From Streptomyces cellulosae (lineage in GTDB: Bacteria; Actinomycetota; Actinomycetes; Streptomycetales; Streptomycetaceae): a DNA stretch of 64,000 nucleotides. Made by a program: the position numbers and the translations under genes. The stretch is taken from positions 55,879 to 119,878 of the forward strand of contig BNBH01000025.1 in assembly GCA_014655195.1 (NCBI GenBank). The letters run 5' to 3'. Position 1 is the first letter of the stretch; every line of letters starts with the position of its first letter. A model generated the notes under the pieces. It made no database searches and was not told the origin of the DNA. It was given only the letters and a program-made list of their open reading frames with translations. Below are positions 23,791 through 31,442 of this stretch, in pieces.

Positions 23791-25547
23791 GGGGATCCTT
23801 CCGGCGTGGGCGGGTGGGGACGGGTGGGGCGCGGGGCGGATTCCGAGGGCCGGGGGGAGGCGGGGGCGCCTTCCTGAAGCGGCGGTTCCTGAGGCGGGAG
23901 TTCCTGTGGCGGAAGTTCCTGAGGCGGGAGTTCCTGAGGCGGGAGTTCCTGAGGCGGGAGTTCCTGTGGCCGGAGTTCCTGTGGCGGGAGTTGCTGCGCC
24001 GTGGGGTCGGATGGCGTCGGAGTACCGGGCCGGGGCTCCCGGTGCGGGCGGCGCTCCTCGGCCGGTCCGTGCGGTCCGGGCGACTCGGACACACCCTGCG
24101 GCCCGGCGGGCCCGGCTTGCGGCCCCTCGTCCTCCGGGGGCGCGGCGGCCCCCACCGACGGGCCCGCACCGTCAGGCGCACCCGAGCGGGAGCGACCCTC
24201 GTGTCCGGCCGCCAGGACGCCCAGCGGGACCGGGCGGGCGAAAGGGCGGCGGGTCGGTGTGGGCGGGCACCCGGTGACCGCTGCCATCCCCGGTGCGCAC
24301 ATGCGGCCCTGGCACCAGCCCATCCCCGCGCGGGTGAGCAGCTTCACCGTGCGGGTGTCGCCGGCGCCGAGGGTGACGGCCTCCCGGACGGCGCCCGCGG
24401 TGACCTCCTCGCAGCGGCAGATCACCGTGTCGTCGGGGACGCCCTCGCCCCAGTGGGCGGGCGGGGTGTGCAGGGCGTGCAGGGCCGCCGCGACCGTACG
24501 TCCCCGGGCTCGGACCTTGGCGGCCGGCGCCCAGGCAGCCGGATCAGGAGCCGTACCCCGGAGCCGTGCCGCGATCGAGCGTCCCGCGATGTGTCCCTCG
24601 GCCAGCGCGAGCGCCGCGCCGCCGATGCCCGTGGCCTCCCCGGCCGCCCACACTCCCGGTACGTCGGTGCGCTGTTCGGCGTCGACGGCGACCGCGTGCC
24701 CGTCGAGCCGGCAGCCCAGGGTCTCGGCGAGGTCGGTGTGCGGCAGCATGCCGTGGCCCACCGCGAGGGCGTCGCACGGCAGCAGCCGCTCGGTGCCGGG
24801 CCGGACGCGGTCCCGTGCGTCGAGTGCGGCGACGGTGACGCCGGTCAGCCGGTCCACGCCGTGGGCGCGGACCACGGTGTGCCGGGTCAGCACCGGCACC
24901 CGGTGGCGCAGCAGCCGGGCCGCGTACCCGGCCGCCTCGGGCAGCTTGCCGGCCAGGGCGCGGGTTTGACGCGGCAGCCGTGCGGGGTCGGTGGACTCGA
25001 CGAGCGCGGCGACACGGACGCCCGCCGACGCGAGTCCGGTGGCCACGGGCAGGAGCAGCGGCCCGGTCCCGGCGACCACGACCGTGCCGCCGGGGGTGAC
25101 GAGACCGCCCTTGAGCATGGCCTGCCCGCCGCCCGCCGTGACGACACCCGGCAGCGTCCATCCGGGGAACGGCAGGACCGTCTCGTACCCGCCGGTGGCC
25201 AACAGCACGGCGTCGGCGCGAAGTTCGACGGACTCCCGCTGCTCCGGCCCGAGCAGCGCGTGCACGGTCAGCCCGCCGGAGTCCCGCTCCACGCACCAGA
25301 CATGGTGCTCCGGCCGTACGTCGACGGTGCTCGCCGCGAGGGCGTCCCGCAGCCGCGTCCAGGTGCGCCGCCCGTGCTGGGGGACGGCGCCTTCGGCGTC
25401 GAGGCCGGGCGCGGGCCGGCGGAAGTACTGCCCGCCGGGTCCCGTCGCCGCGTCGACCAGGGCGACCCGGATCCCGCGCCGCGCCGCCGCCAGGGCCGCG
25501 GCGATCCCCGCCGGGCCGGCACCGATCACCGCGAGGTCAGTCCTCAT
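23787..25547 (-). CDS. FAD/NAD(P)-binding subunit of D-hydroxyproline dehydrogenase, with repetitive C-terminal tail
   Basis: 586 residues. Rossmann motif VIGAGPAGIAAALAAARRGI at the N-terminus, an NAD-binding-like segment VVVAGTGPLLLPVATGL (about 155-171), and a BFD-like cysteine cluster ICRCEEVTAGAVREAV ... GWCQGRMCAPG (about 375-425). These are the features of HcnB/OoxA-type alpha subunits, which are usually about 450-470 residues long. The last roughly 150 residues are an extra low-complexity extension rich in Pro and Glu with tandem LPPQE pentapeptides. It overlaps the 2Fe-2S subunit gene by 11 bp and the lyase gene by 4 bp, so this operon is compactly coupled. Confidence 0.87.
   Translation of the reverse strand: MRTDLAVIGAGPAGIAAALAAARRGIRVALVDAATGPGGQYFRRPAPGLDAEGAVPQHGRRTWTRLRDALAASTVDVRPEHHVWCVERDSGGLTVHALLGPEQRESVELRADAVLLATGGYETVLPFPGWTLPGVVTAGGGQAMLKGGLVTPGGTVVVAGTGPLLLPVATGLASAGVRVAALVESTDPARLPRQTRALAGKLPEAAGYAARLLRHRVPVLTRHTVVRAHGVDRLTGVTVAALDARDRVRPGTERLLPCDALAVGHGMLPHTDLAETLGCRLDGHAVAVDAEQRTDVPGVWAAGEATGIGGAALALAEGHIAGRSIAARLRGTAPDPAAWAPAAKVRARGRTVAAALHALHTPPAHWGEGVPDDTVICRCEEVTAGAVREAVTLGAGDTRTVKLLTRAGMGWCQGRMCAPGMAAVTGCPPTPTRRPFARPVPLGVLAAGHEGRSRSGAPDGAGPSVGAAAPPEDEGPQAGPAGPQGVSESPGPHGPAEERRPHREPRPGTPTPSDPTAQQLPPQELRPQELPPQELPPQELPPQELPPQELPPQEPPLQEGAPASPRPSESAPRPTRPHPPTPEGSP
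23885..23989. repeat. 15-bp tandem repeat (7 copies) inside the FAD subunit gene
   Basis: Unit GTTCCTGAGGCGGGA repeated seven times in register with 0-2 changes per copy, with degenerate copies on both sides. On the coding (minus) strand it encodes the pentapeptide LPPQE. Length multiples of 15 keep the frame open, so copy number can vary without disrupting the gene. Confidence 0.95.
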
Positions 25548-25830
25548 GGCCCGTGCCCTCCTGGGTGCGGATGACGTCGCCCGGGCGCACCGGGACGAGG
25601 CAGGCCCGTTGGTTGGGGCGGCCGTTGACGGTGACGAGGCAGTCGAAGCAGACGCCGATGCCGCAGAACACCCCGCGCGGGCGTCCGCCGTCCCGGGTCG
25701 TGCGCCAGGAGGTGACGCCGGCCGCCCACAGCACGGCGGCGACCGTCCGTCCCGGCAGCGCCTCGACCGACCGCCCGTCGAAGGTCACCTCGAACGCACG
25801 CCCTGTGCCGTCCCCTTCGGGAGTCTTCAC
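25537..25830 (-). CDS. Small 2Fe-2S subunit of D-hydroxyproline dehydrogenase
   Basis: 97 residues. Ferredoxin-like fold with cysteines in RGVFCGIGVCFDCLVTVNG followed by a distal Cys in NQRAC, the pattern of HcnA-type subunits that shuttle electrons between the two flavin subunits. ATG at 25830; overlaps the upstream beta subunit gene by 4 bp and the downstream alpha gene by 11 bp. Confidence 0.88.
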   Translation of the reverse strand: MKTPEGDGTGRAFEVTFDGRSVEALPGRTVAAVLWAAGVTSWRTTRDGGRPRGVFCGIGVCFDCLVTVNGRPNQRACLVPVRPGDVIRTQEGTGHED

Positions 25831-26990
25831 CGCGCGGCCTCCTTCGTCGGGCGGGGGAAGCGGTCGGGCCGGAAGGACGCGAGATCCAGCTCGGGCGTCT
25901 TCCCGGTGAGCGCCTGCGCGATCAACAGCCCCGTGCCCGGCGCCAGTCCGATGCCGGCGCCCTCGTGCCCGCAGGCGTGGAACAGCCCCGGCGCCCGCGG
26001 GTCGGGGCCGATCGCCGGAAGGTGGTCGGGCAGATACGGCCGGAAACCGGCGTACGTCCGCAGCGCCCGTACCTCGGACAGGAAGGGGAACAGCCGGGTC
26101 GCCCCCGCCGCCAGCGCCCGTACGGCTCGCAGCGACAGGGAGCGGTCGAAGCCGACGCGTTCCCGGCTGGCGCCGACGAGCACCGGCCCGGCGGCCGTCC
26201 CCTCCACCACCGGGGAGGTCAGCAGGTCCGCCGTGTCGCCCGCGACGTCGGCGACGTAGTCGGCGGCGTACACCTTGTGCCGGATGCGGAGCGGCAGCGG
26301 TTCGGTGACGAGGACGAAGCCGCGCCGGGGCATGACGGGAAGGAACACGTCCGCGCGGGAGGCGAGTTCGCCGCCCCAGGTGCCGGCCGCGTTGACGACC
26401 GCGGGGGCGAGGACGTCGCCGCGCGGGGTGCGTACGCCGCGCACGGCGCCGTCACGGGCGCGCAGCACACGGGTCACCTCATGGCCGGTGAGGAGGCGGG
26501 CGCCGGAGGCCTTCAGCAGGTGTGCCGCCGCGAGGGCGGGCATCACCTGGGCGTCCTGCGGATAGCGCACTCCGCCGGGAAGACCGGGTACAAGGCGCGG
26601 TTCGAGGTCATGGAGGCGGTCGGCGGTCACGGGTTCGGCGGTCACCCCGGCCGCGCGCTGCGCGTCCGCGAACGCCCGCAGTCCGTCGTACGCCTCCGGG
26701 GTCTCCGCGACGACGAGGCCGCCCTTGGCGTCGTACTCGACGTCCGGGCCGTGCCGCGCGGCCAGGTCCGCCCACAGCCGGAGGGACAGCAGGGCCAGGT
26801 CGAGTTCGGGTCCTGGCGCCTTGTCGGAGACGAGGAGGTTCCCCTCCCCCGCGCCGGTCGTCCCGCCGGCCACCGGGCCGCGGTCCACGACGGTGACGTC
26901 GAGACCGGCGCGAGCCGCGTACAGGGCGCAGGCGGCGCCCGTCATCCCGGCGCCCACCACCACGACATCGCAGGTCAGCGACTCGCTCAC
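25827..26990 (-). CDS. FAD-dependent oxidoreductase (DadA-like), D-hydroxyproline dehydrogenase catalytic subunit
   Basis: 387 residues. N-terminal FAD motif VVVVGAGMTGAACALYAARAG, the DAO family sequence VVDRGPVAGGTTGAGEGNLL, and C-terminal YAGFRPYLPDHLPAIGP ... GHEGAGIGLAPGTG closing the FAD site. It should oxidise cis-4-hydroxy-D-proline to the pyrroline. GTG start; first gene of the operon. Only 62 bp separate it from the MmyB-like gene upstream, so the operon promoter is either here or further upstream. Confidence 0.88.
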   Translation of the reverse strand: MSESLTCDVVVVGAGMTGAACALYAARAGLDVTVVDRGPVAGGTTGAGEGNLLVSDKAPGPELDLALLSLRLWADLAARHGPDVEYDAKGGLVVAETPEAYDGLRAFADAQRAAGVTAEPVTADRLHDLEPRLVPGLPGGVRYPQDAQVMPALAAAHLLKASGARLLTGHEVTRVLRARDGAVRGVRTPRGDVLAPAVVNAAGTWGGELASRADVFLPVMPRRGFVLVTEPLPLRIRHKVYAADYVADVAGDTADLLTSPVVEGTAAGPVLVGASRERVGFDRSLSLRAVRALAAGATRLFPFLSEVRALRTYAGFRPYLPDHLPAIGPDPRAPGLFHACGHEGAGIGLAPGTGLLIAQALTGKTPELDLASFRPDRFPRPTKEAAR

Positions 26991-27052
26991 GCCAGTACTA
27001 TGTCACACATCACACTGCCGTGGAACAGGGCGGGAACGGGCGATCGGCGGGT

Positions 27053-27712
27053 TCAGCCGGCGGTGGGAACCACGCGCAGGTGGGAGGCGGCGCGGCGGTT
27101 CCTGCGGTCCCGTCCTGCGGGGCGGGGCGTCTGGCGCAGGACGAACGTCACCCGGCGGCAGCCCATCTCCTCGAGCACGGAGGTGGACTCCACCAGCAGA
27201 CGGCACTCCGTGGTGCCCCAGCGAGGGTCCGGGTGCAGCAACGGACGTACGGAGCCGTCGTGCCCGGCGGCCCGCTCGCCCACGGCGCGCAGCCAGTGGG
27301 GCAGGCCGTGCCGGAAGGCGGCGTCCATGATCGGGTCCTGGGCGATGTCCCTGCGTACGGCGTGCAGCACGGGGTCGTGGGGGTGCCGCTCGGCGGTCGC
27401 GGAGAAGTCCGCGAGCATGGGCAGGCACCAGCTCGCCTCGTGGTCGCCCAGCACCATGGCGGCGTCCGGGTGGAACAGCACGAAGCGCAGGAAGTTGGCA
27501 CCGGGGTGGGCCGTCGGGTGCGGCTCCACGCCCTGGAAAAGTGTCCGGAAGGCGCCGTTGGTGAGCAGGACGTCCCACCGGTGGTCCACCACCAGCGACG
27601 GGAAGGGTACGGAGTCCAGCAGGACGGCGTAGTCCCGCAGATAGTCGTGGGCCTCGGAAGTCCCGGGGCCGGGCCGCGGTGCCGGCCGCTGCCCTCCTGC
27701 CTGAAATGCCAT
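27053..27712 (-). CDS. Stand-alone MmyB-like ligand-binding (PAS-like) domain protein
   Basis: 219 residues. The whole protein resembles the C-terminal ligand-binding domain of MmyB/XRE regulators: LLDSVPFPSLVVDHRWDVLL, NFLRFVLFHPDA, and late RLLVESTSVLEEMG. The N-terminal HTH of full-length regulators is absent, and no in-frame HTH lies upstream of the ATG at 27712. These domains bind fatty acid-like ligands in structural work on the family. It may act with another DNA-binding protein, for instance the HTH protein encoded divergently. Function otherwise unknown. Confidence 0.75.
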   Translation of the reverse strand: MAFQAGGQRPAPRPGPGTSEAHDYLRDYAVLLDSVPFPSLVVDHRWDVLLTNGAFRTLFQGVEPHPTAHPGANFLRFVLFHPDAAMVLGDHEASWCLPMLADFSATAERHPHDPVLHAVRRDIAQDPIMDAAFRHGLPHWLRAVGERAAGHDGSVRPLLHPDPRWGTTECRLLVESTSVLEEMGCRRVTFVLRQTPRPAGRDRRNRRAASHLRVVPTAG

Positions 27713-27783
27713 CGGGAGGTCACCCCTCTTGCCTGTGCGGCCCTGACGCGGCGCCCCGATCCTGGTGCCCGGAGCGTCGGCAT

Positions 27784-27840
27784 GTCAACTATCGTGGCAT
27801 TCCGCGACGGTTGACGGCTGAAATTGGCCACAGTTGTGGC
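27784..27840. promoter_or_regulatory. Inverted repeats in the divergent MmyB-like/HTH promoter region
   Basis: GTCAAC (27784-27789) pairs with GTTGAC (27810-27815). A perfect palindrome GCCACA-GT-TGTGGC lies at 27827-27840. Both fall in the 223 bp between divergent regulatory genes and are plausible operators for the HTH protein at 27936. Confidence 0.45.
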
Positions 27841-27935
27841 GAGACCTGGATGCGAGTTCGATACACCGGCTAGTCTCCGTGAGGTTCACGGCAATCGCTT
27901 GTGAGAAGCCTGTGAGAGACGTAGGAGATCTTTCG

Positions 27936-28586
27936 GTGACGGGTGGCTTCGAGGGTCCGGGCACCGCGCCGACGACCGCGCTGTCCGCCGTCGTCGCCCG
28001 CGTCACCGCACTCGCCGACCGGCTCGGCGTGGCGCACGGCGAGGTCTTCGACGTGGGCCGGCTGTCCGTGGCGTCCGGCGTCCCGGAGCCCGTGGTGAAG
28101 GCGCTGCTGAGCGGGCAGCCCGCGGGCGAGCCCGATGTGCAGGCGCGTTTCCTGCAGCGGCTGGACCTGCTGCGCCGTACGCGGCTGAAGCCGAACGGGC
28201 GCAAGTACACGCAGCAGGAGATCGCCGACGGGGCGGGCATGTCCCGGCAACAGGCCGGCGCGCTCATCAACGGCGACCGGCGGCCCACCATGGAGCACTG
28301 CGACGCCCTCCAGCGGTTCTTCCGGGTGCACGCCGGTTTCCTCACCGCCGAGGACCCGGAGGCGCTGGCGAGCGCCCTCCAGCACACCGAGCAGGAGCTG
28401 CTCCAGAAGCTCGCGGAGCGGGAGTCGGCCCCGGCGGCCGACGATCCGCTGGAGCGGCTGCTGCAGGACCACGGGGTGCGGGGCATCGCCTGGCGGGCCG
28501 CGCAGCTGCCCACCGACCAGCACCGCGACAAGGTCGCGGAATGGCTGGACATGCTCCTGGAGAGCGTCCAGCGGCCCAAGTCGTGA
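27936..28586 (+). CDS. HTH (XRE-like) DNA-binding regulator paired with ImmA/IrrE peptidase
   Basis: 216 residues. An XRE-type helix-turn-helix lies around residues 90-125: YTQQEIADGAGMSRQQAGAL, then INGDRRPTMEHCDAL. The N-terminal part (about 15-65) looks like a second helical domain, and the C-terminal 80 residues are helical and acidic. The GTG at 27936 has an ideal AGGAG 8 nt upstream; longer in-frame forms have no SD. The next gene starts 13 nt after its stop and encodes an IrrE-like metallopeptidase, the usual partner that cleaves or binds such repressors. Confidence 0.8.
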   Translation: MTGGFEGPGTAPTTALSAVVARVTALADRLGVAHGEVFDVGRLSVASGVPEPVVKALLSGQPAGEPDVQARFLQRLDLLRRTRLKPNGRKYTQQEIADGAGMSRQQAGALINGDRRPTMEHCDALQRFFRVHAGFLTAEDPEALASALQHTEQELLQKLAERESAPAADDPLERLLQDHGVRGIAWRAAQLPTDQHRDKVAEWLDMLLESVQRPKS

Positions 28587-28599
28587 CCCGGGGAGAACT

Positions 28600-29157
28600 G
28601 TGGGCATCGGTAGGGAAATGCGCCGCTTGTGCGGCGAGTTGGTCACGGAGCTGACGCTTCCCGTCCCGGCGCGGCCCGCCGATCTCTACGCCGCCCTGTG
28701 CGAGGCGATGAGCCGGCGCCGGGGGCGGCCGGTGCTGTTCCGCACGGCGGCCTTCCCGCCGGGCACCGCGAGCGGGCTGTGGCTCGACATGGCGGACCAG
28801 GACCTCGTCGTGGTCGAGGAACGCACCGCGCCCGACCACCAGTTGGTGATCCTGGGTCACGAACTGTGGCACATGAAGGCCGGCCACTGCGGCCACCATG
28901 TCGCGGGCGCGGAGGTCGCGACCCGGTTATGGGGCGCGTCCCTCGACGACGACACGCTGCGGGCGACGGTGCTGCGGGTCGCCGCGCGCACGCGGTTCGA
29001 CCTCGCGGAGGAGAAGGAGGCCGAGGCGTTCGGGCTGCTGCTGGCCAGCAAGTGCCGGACGTTCCTGGCCGGTTCGTCGCTGCGGGGTCCCGTCCAGCGG
29101 GACCATCTGGCGGGGCGGATCGGTGCGTCGCTGGGGTACCTGGGTCCGCAGAGCTGA
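28600..29157 (+). CDS. ImmA/IrrE-like metallopeptidase-fold protein, with a TTA codon
   Basis: 185 residues. Zinc-peptidase signature GHELWHMKAGH (HExxH, about residues 86-96) with a helical C-terminus containing KEAEAFGLLLASKC, the ImmA/IrrE pattern. Such proteins pair with XRE regulators and trigger their inactivation. GTG start after GGGGAG. Codon 110 (28927-28929) is TTA, the rare leucine codon read by the bldA tRNA, which suggests expression tied to development. No other annotated gene in the window was seen to contain one. Confidence 0.82.
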   Translation: MGIGREMRRLCGELVTELTLPVPARPADLYAALCEAMSRRRGRPVLFRTAAFPPGTASGLWLDMADQDLVVVEERTAPDHQLVILGHELWHMKAGHCGHHVAGAEVATRLWGASLDDDTLRATVLRVAARTRFDLAEEKEAEAFGLLLASKCRTFLAGSSLRGPVQRDHLAGRIGASLGYLGPQS

Positions 29158-29274
29158 CGCCCTGCCGGCGGCGGCTCGGGGCGATTGTCAGTGGTGGGCG
29201 GCAAGCTGGTGGTGCGCCCCCGTTCGTGCCGGGGGCGCGGGGACCCACGCCGACGACACGGGGAGAGCCGAGCG

Positions 29275-29514
29275 ATGCCCACCGCCGTACTGACCGACCG
29301 CGAGCGCACCGCCGTCCAGGCCTATCTCAGACTGCTGCACACGGTTCGCGCCGCCTTCGGCGGCGACGGTTCCGGCCCGGCGGGGCCGGCTGTGCTGCCG
29401 GTGGTCCCGCCGTCCGTCCTCGCGGAGGCGGAGGCCGCGTTGGAGGGGGCGGGGCTGGCGGGGAACGAGGAGGAGTTCTTCAGGATGGTGCGGGAGTGGC
29501 AGCCGGGGCGCTGA
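29275..29514 (+). CDS. Small hypothetical protein
   Basis: 79 residues, mostly helical, beginning MPTAVLTDRERTAVQAYLRL and ending in EEEFFRMVREWQPG. No recognised domain. ATG at 29275 follows GGGGAGAG. It lies 117 nt downstream of the metallopeptidase gene and may be cotranscribed with it. Followed by a large hairpin. Confidence 0.6.
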   Translation: MPTAVLTDRERTAVQAYLRLLHTVRAAFGGDGSGPAGPAVLPVVPPSVLAEAEAALEGAGLAGNEEEFFRMVREWQPGR

Positions 29515-29579
29515 GGTTTTGGCGCGTCGCGCCGGGGTCTGACCGGAGGTCGGGCGGCTGCGGCGCCGTGGGGTTGCCC

Positions 29580-29620
29580 GCGCAGTTTCCCGCGCCCCTT
29601 GGGAGCGCGGGGAACTGCGC
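29580..29620. terminator. Long hairpin, dispersed GCGGGGAACTGCGC repeat
   Basis: Arms 29580-29598 and 29602-29620 (19 bp, two mismatched or wobble positions) with a 3-nt loop, between convergent genes ending at 29514 and 29690. The right arm matches the repeat found three times at 34185-34414, so it is a mobile-looking dispersed element acting as a bidirectional terminator. Confidence 0.75.
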
Positions 29621-29689
29621 GCCCAGCCCGCACCGGCCGGCACGACGGCGACCTGCCGACCGCCCCACGGCGCGCCGCCGATCCCGCGC

Positions 29690-30349
29690 TCACCCGTGTG
29701 GGACGGTCACCGCCGTGGCGAGCAGGGAGCCCTGGGCGGTCCACGCACCGGTGAAGTGATCCAGGTGGCGGCCTGAAACCACCGGGCCCGGAACCAACAA
29801 CTCCGCGTGAAAAGTGCCGTCTCCCTGGACGGCGATGTCCGCCTCCGAGAAGTCCAGCCACTTCCGCGTGAGCGGATACCACGCCTTGTAGACGGACTCC
29901 TTGGCGCTGAACAGCAGCCGATCCCAGTGCACGTCCGGTCGCTCCGCGAGGAGGCGGGCGATGCGAGCCGCCTCCTGAGGCAGGGCGATGGTGGACAGCA
30001 CGCCCTCGGGAAGCGGCGCGTGCGGCTCCGCGTCGATGCCGAGGGACGCCACGTCACCGACGTGGACCAGCGCAGCGGCGCAGTAGCCCTCGCAGTGCGT
30101 CATGCTGCCGGTCACCCCCTCGGGCCAGACGGGCGCGCCCCGCTCGCCGGAGACGACGGGCACCGCGGGCACGCCGAGCTTCTCCATGGCGCGCCGGGCA
30201 CAGGACCGTACGGCCGTGAACTCGCGGCGGCGCTTGGCGACCGCGCGGGTGAGGAGGGCCTCCTCCTCGGGGAACAGGGGGGCGTCCACGCCCTCGTCGC
30301 CGTAGGCCTCGACGGCGGCCACCGTCGACGGGACCAGAGCCTCGATCAC
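29690..30349 (-). CDS. 4'-phosphopantetheinyl transferase (Sfp/EntD type)
   Basis: 219 residues. Motifs of the family: FTAVRSCARRAMEKLG, SMTHCEGYCAAAL, the Mg-binding LGIDAEPHAPLP (about residues 106-117) and FSAKESVYKAWYPLT (about 154-168). It transfers phosphopantetheine from CoA to carrier proteins of polyketide, peptide or fatty-acid synthases. No such synthase is in the window, so it probably serves clusters elsewhere. GTG start overlapping the upstream metallophosphoesterase stop by 4 bp. Confidence 0.93.
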   Translation of the reverse strand: MIEALVPSTVAAVEAYGDEGVDAPLFPEEEALLTRAVAKRRREFTAVRSCARRAMEKLGVPAVPVVSGERGAPVWPEGVTGSMTHCEGYCAAALVHVGDVASLGIDAEPHAPLPEGVLSTIALPQEAARIARLLAERPDVHWDRLLFSAKESVYKAWYPLTRKWLDFSEADIAVQGDGTFHAELLVPGPVVSGRHLDHFTGAWTAQGSLLATAVTVPHG

Positions 30350-31203
30350 CGGGCCGGCTCCTCCACGGGCAGGATCCGGCGGAGCCGGCCCGGTGGGGTC
30401 GGCCGTTCGCGCCACTCGCGCGGGTAGCCCACCGAGACCTCCTCGAAGCGGATGCCGTCCTGGTAGGTCGTGCGGGGGATGTGCAGGTGGCCGTAGACCG
30501 AAATCTGCACGGGATATCGCTGGTGCCAGTCCTCGGTCAGCGTGGTGCCGCACCACATGGCGAACTCCGGGTACCACAGCACCTCGGTGGGATGGCGGTG
30601 CAGCGGCCAGTGCGTGACGGGGATCAGGGGGAGGTCCCCGGGGAGCTCAGCGAGGCGGCGTCGGGTCTCGTCGACGCGCGCCCTGCACCAGTCCTCACGG
30701 GTCGGATACGGGTCCGGGTGCAGCAGGCGCTCGTCCGTGCAGACCACCCCGGTGCCGTGCGCGTACTCCAGGCCCTCCTCCTTGGTGGTGCAGCCGGGCG
30801 GGAGGAACGAGTAGTCGTACAGGAGGAAGAGGGGCACGACGGCGACCGGGCCGCCGGGGCCGTCCCAGACCGGGTACGGGTCCTCGGGGGTGAGCACGCC
30901 CAGTTCGCGGCACTGCTCGACCAGGTGGTCGTAGCGGGCGACGCCCCGCAGGGTGAGGGCATCACTCGGGTGGGTCCACAGTTCGTGGTTCCCCGGTGTC
31001 CAGATCACGCGGGCGAAGCGTCCGGCGAGGGTCTTGAGGGCCCAGCGGATGTCCTCCACCGTCTCCGCGACGTCGCCGGCGACCAGCAGCCAGTCTCCGT
31101 CGGACTCGGGCCGCATGTCCTCGACCAGGTCGCGGTTCTCGGCGTAGCCGATGTGCAGATCACTGATGGCCCACAGCTGGGGGCCGCCTCCACCCGTCGC
31201 CAT
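30346..31203 (-). CDS. Calcineurin-like metallophosphoesterase
   Basis: 285 residues. Metal-site motifs are in order: SDLHIGY (DxH), LLVAGDVAE (GDxxD-type), TPGNHELW (GNHE), PVTHWPLH and VYGHLHIPR (GHxH). All ligands of a dinuclear centre are present. It is translationally coupled to the phosphopantetheinyl transferase, a pairing often seen in streptomycetes, but its substrate is not evident. The ATG at 31203 is preferred; a GTG three bases upstream is equally near the AAGGGA. Confidence 0.9.
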   Translation of the reverse strand: MATGGGGPQLWAISDLHIGYAENRDLVEDMRPESDGDWLLVAGDVAETVEDIRWALKTLAGRFARVIWTPGNHELWTHPSDALTLRGVARYDHLVEQCRELGVLTPEDPYPVWDGPGGPVAVVPLFLLYDYSFLPPGCTTKEEGLEYAHGTGVVCTDERLLHPDPYPTREDWCRARVDETRRRLAELPGDLPLIPVTHWPLHRHPTEVLWYPEFAMWCGTTLTEDWHQRYPVQISVYGHLHIPRTTYQDGIRFEEVSVGYPREWRERPTPPGRLRRILPVEEPAR

Positions 31204-31442
31204 CACCGTCGTCCCTTCAGCAGCCGCCGGACCTCACCACGAGATCACAAACGCCCCGCCGGAACAACCGCGGACCGTCACCCGACCGTGGTATCAGGAG
31301 GGCCCTTCTTGGTCGTATGATCTGCCCTACACCACCGCCATGGACACGTCTTTTCCCGCACGGCGGTTCGGTGCACCTCCCTACGTCATGCCCGGGCACG
31401 GGCTGCTCCGCCCTGCCCGCACACCGTTGAAAGGCGGCCTGC

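Noticed and set aside
23885..23989. CRISPR-like array
   Set aside because: The 15-bp units are contiguous without spacers and in frame within a gene; no cas genes are nearby.
23814..25574. 586-codon plus-strand frame antisense to the FAD subunit, with FLRRE repeats
   Set aside because: The repeats are the reverse reading of the LPPQE tract. The remaining sequence has no recognisable fold, while the minus strand has clear Rossmann and cysteine motifs.
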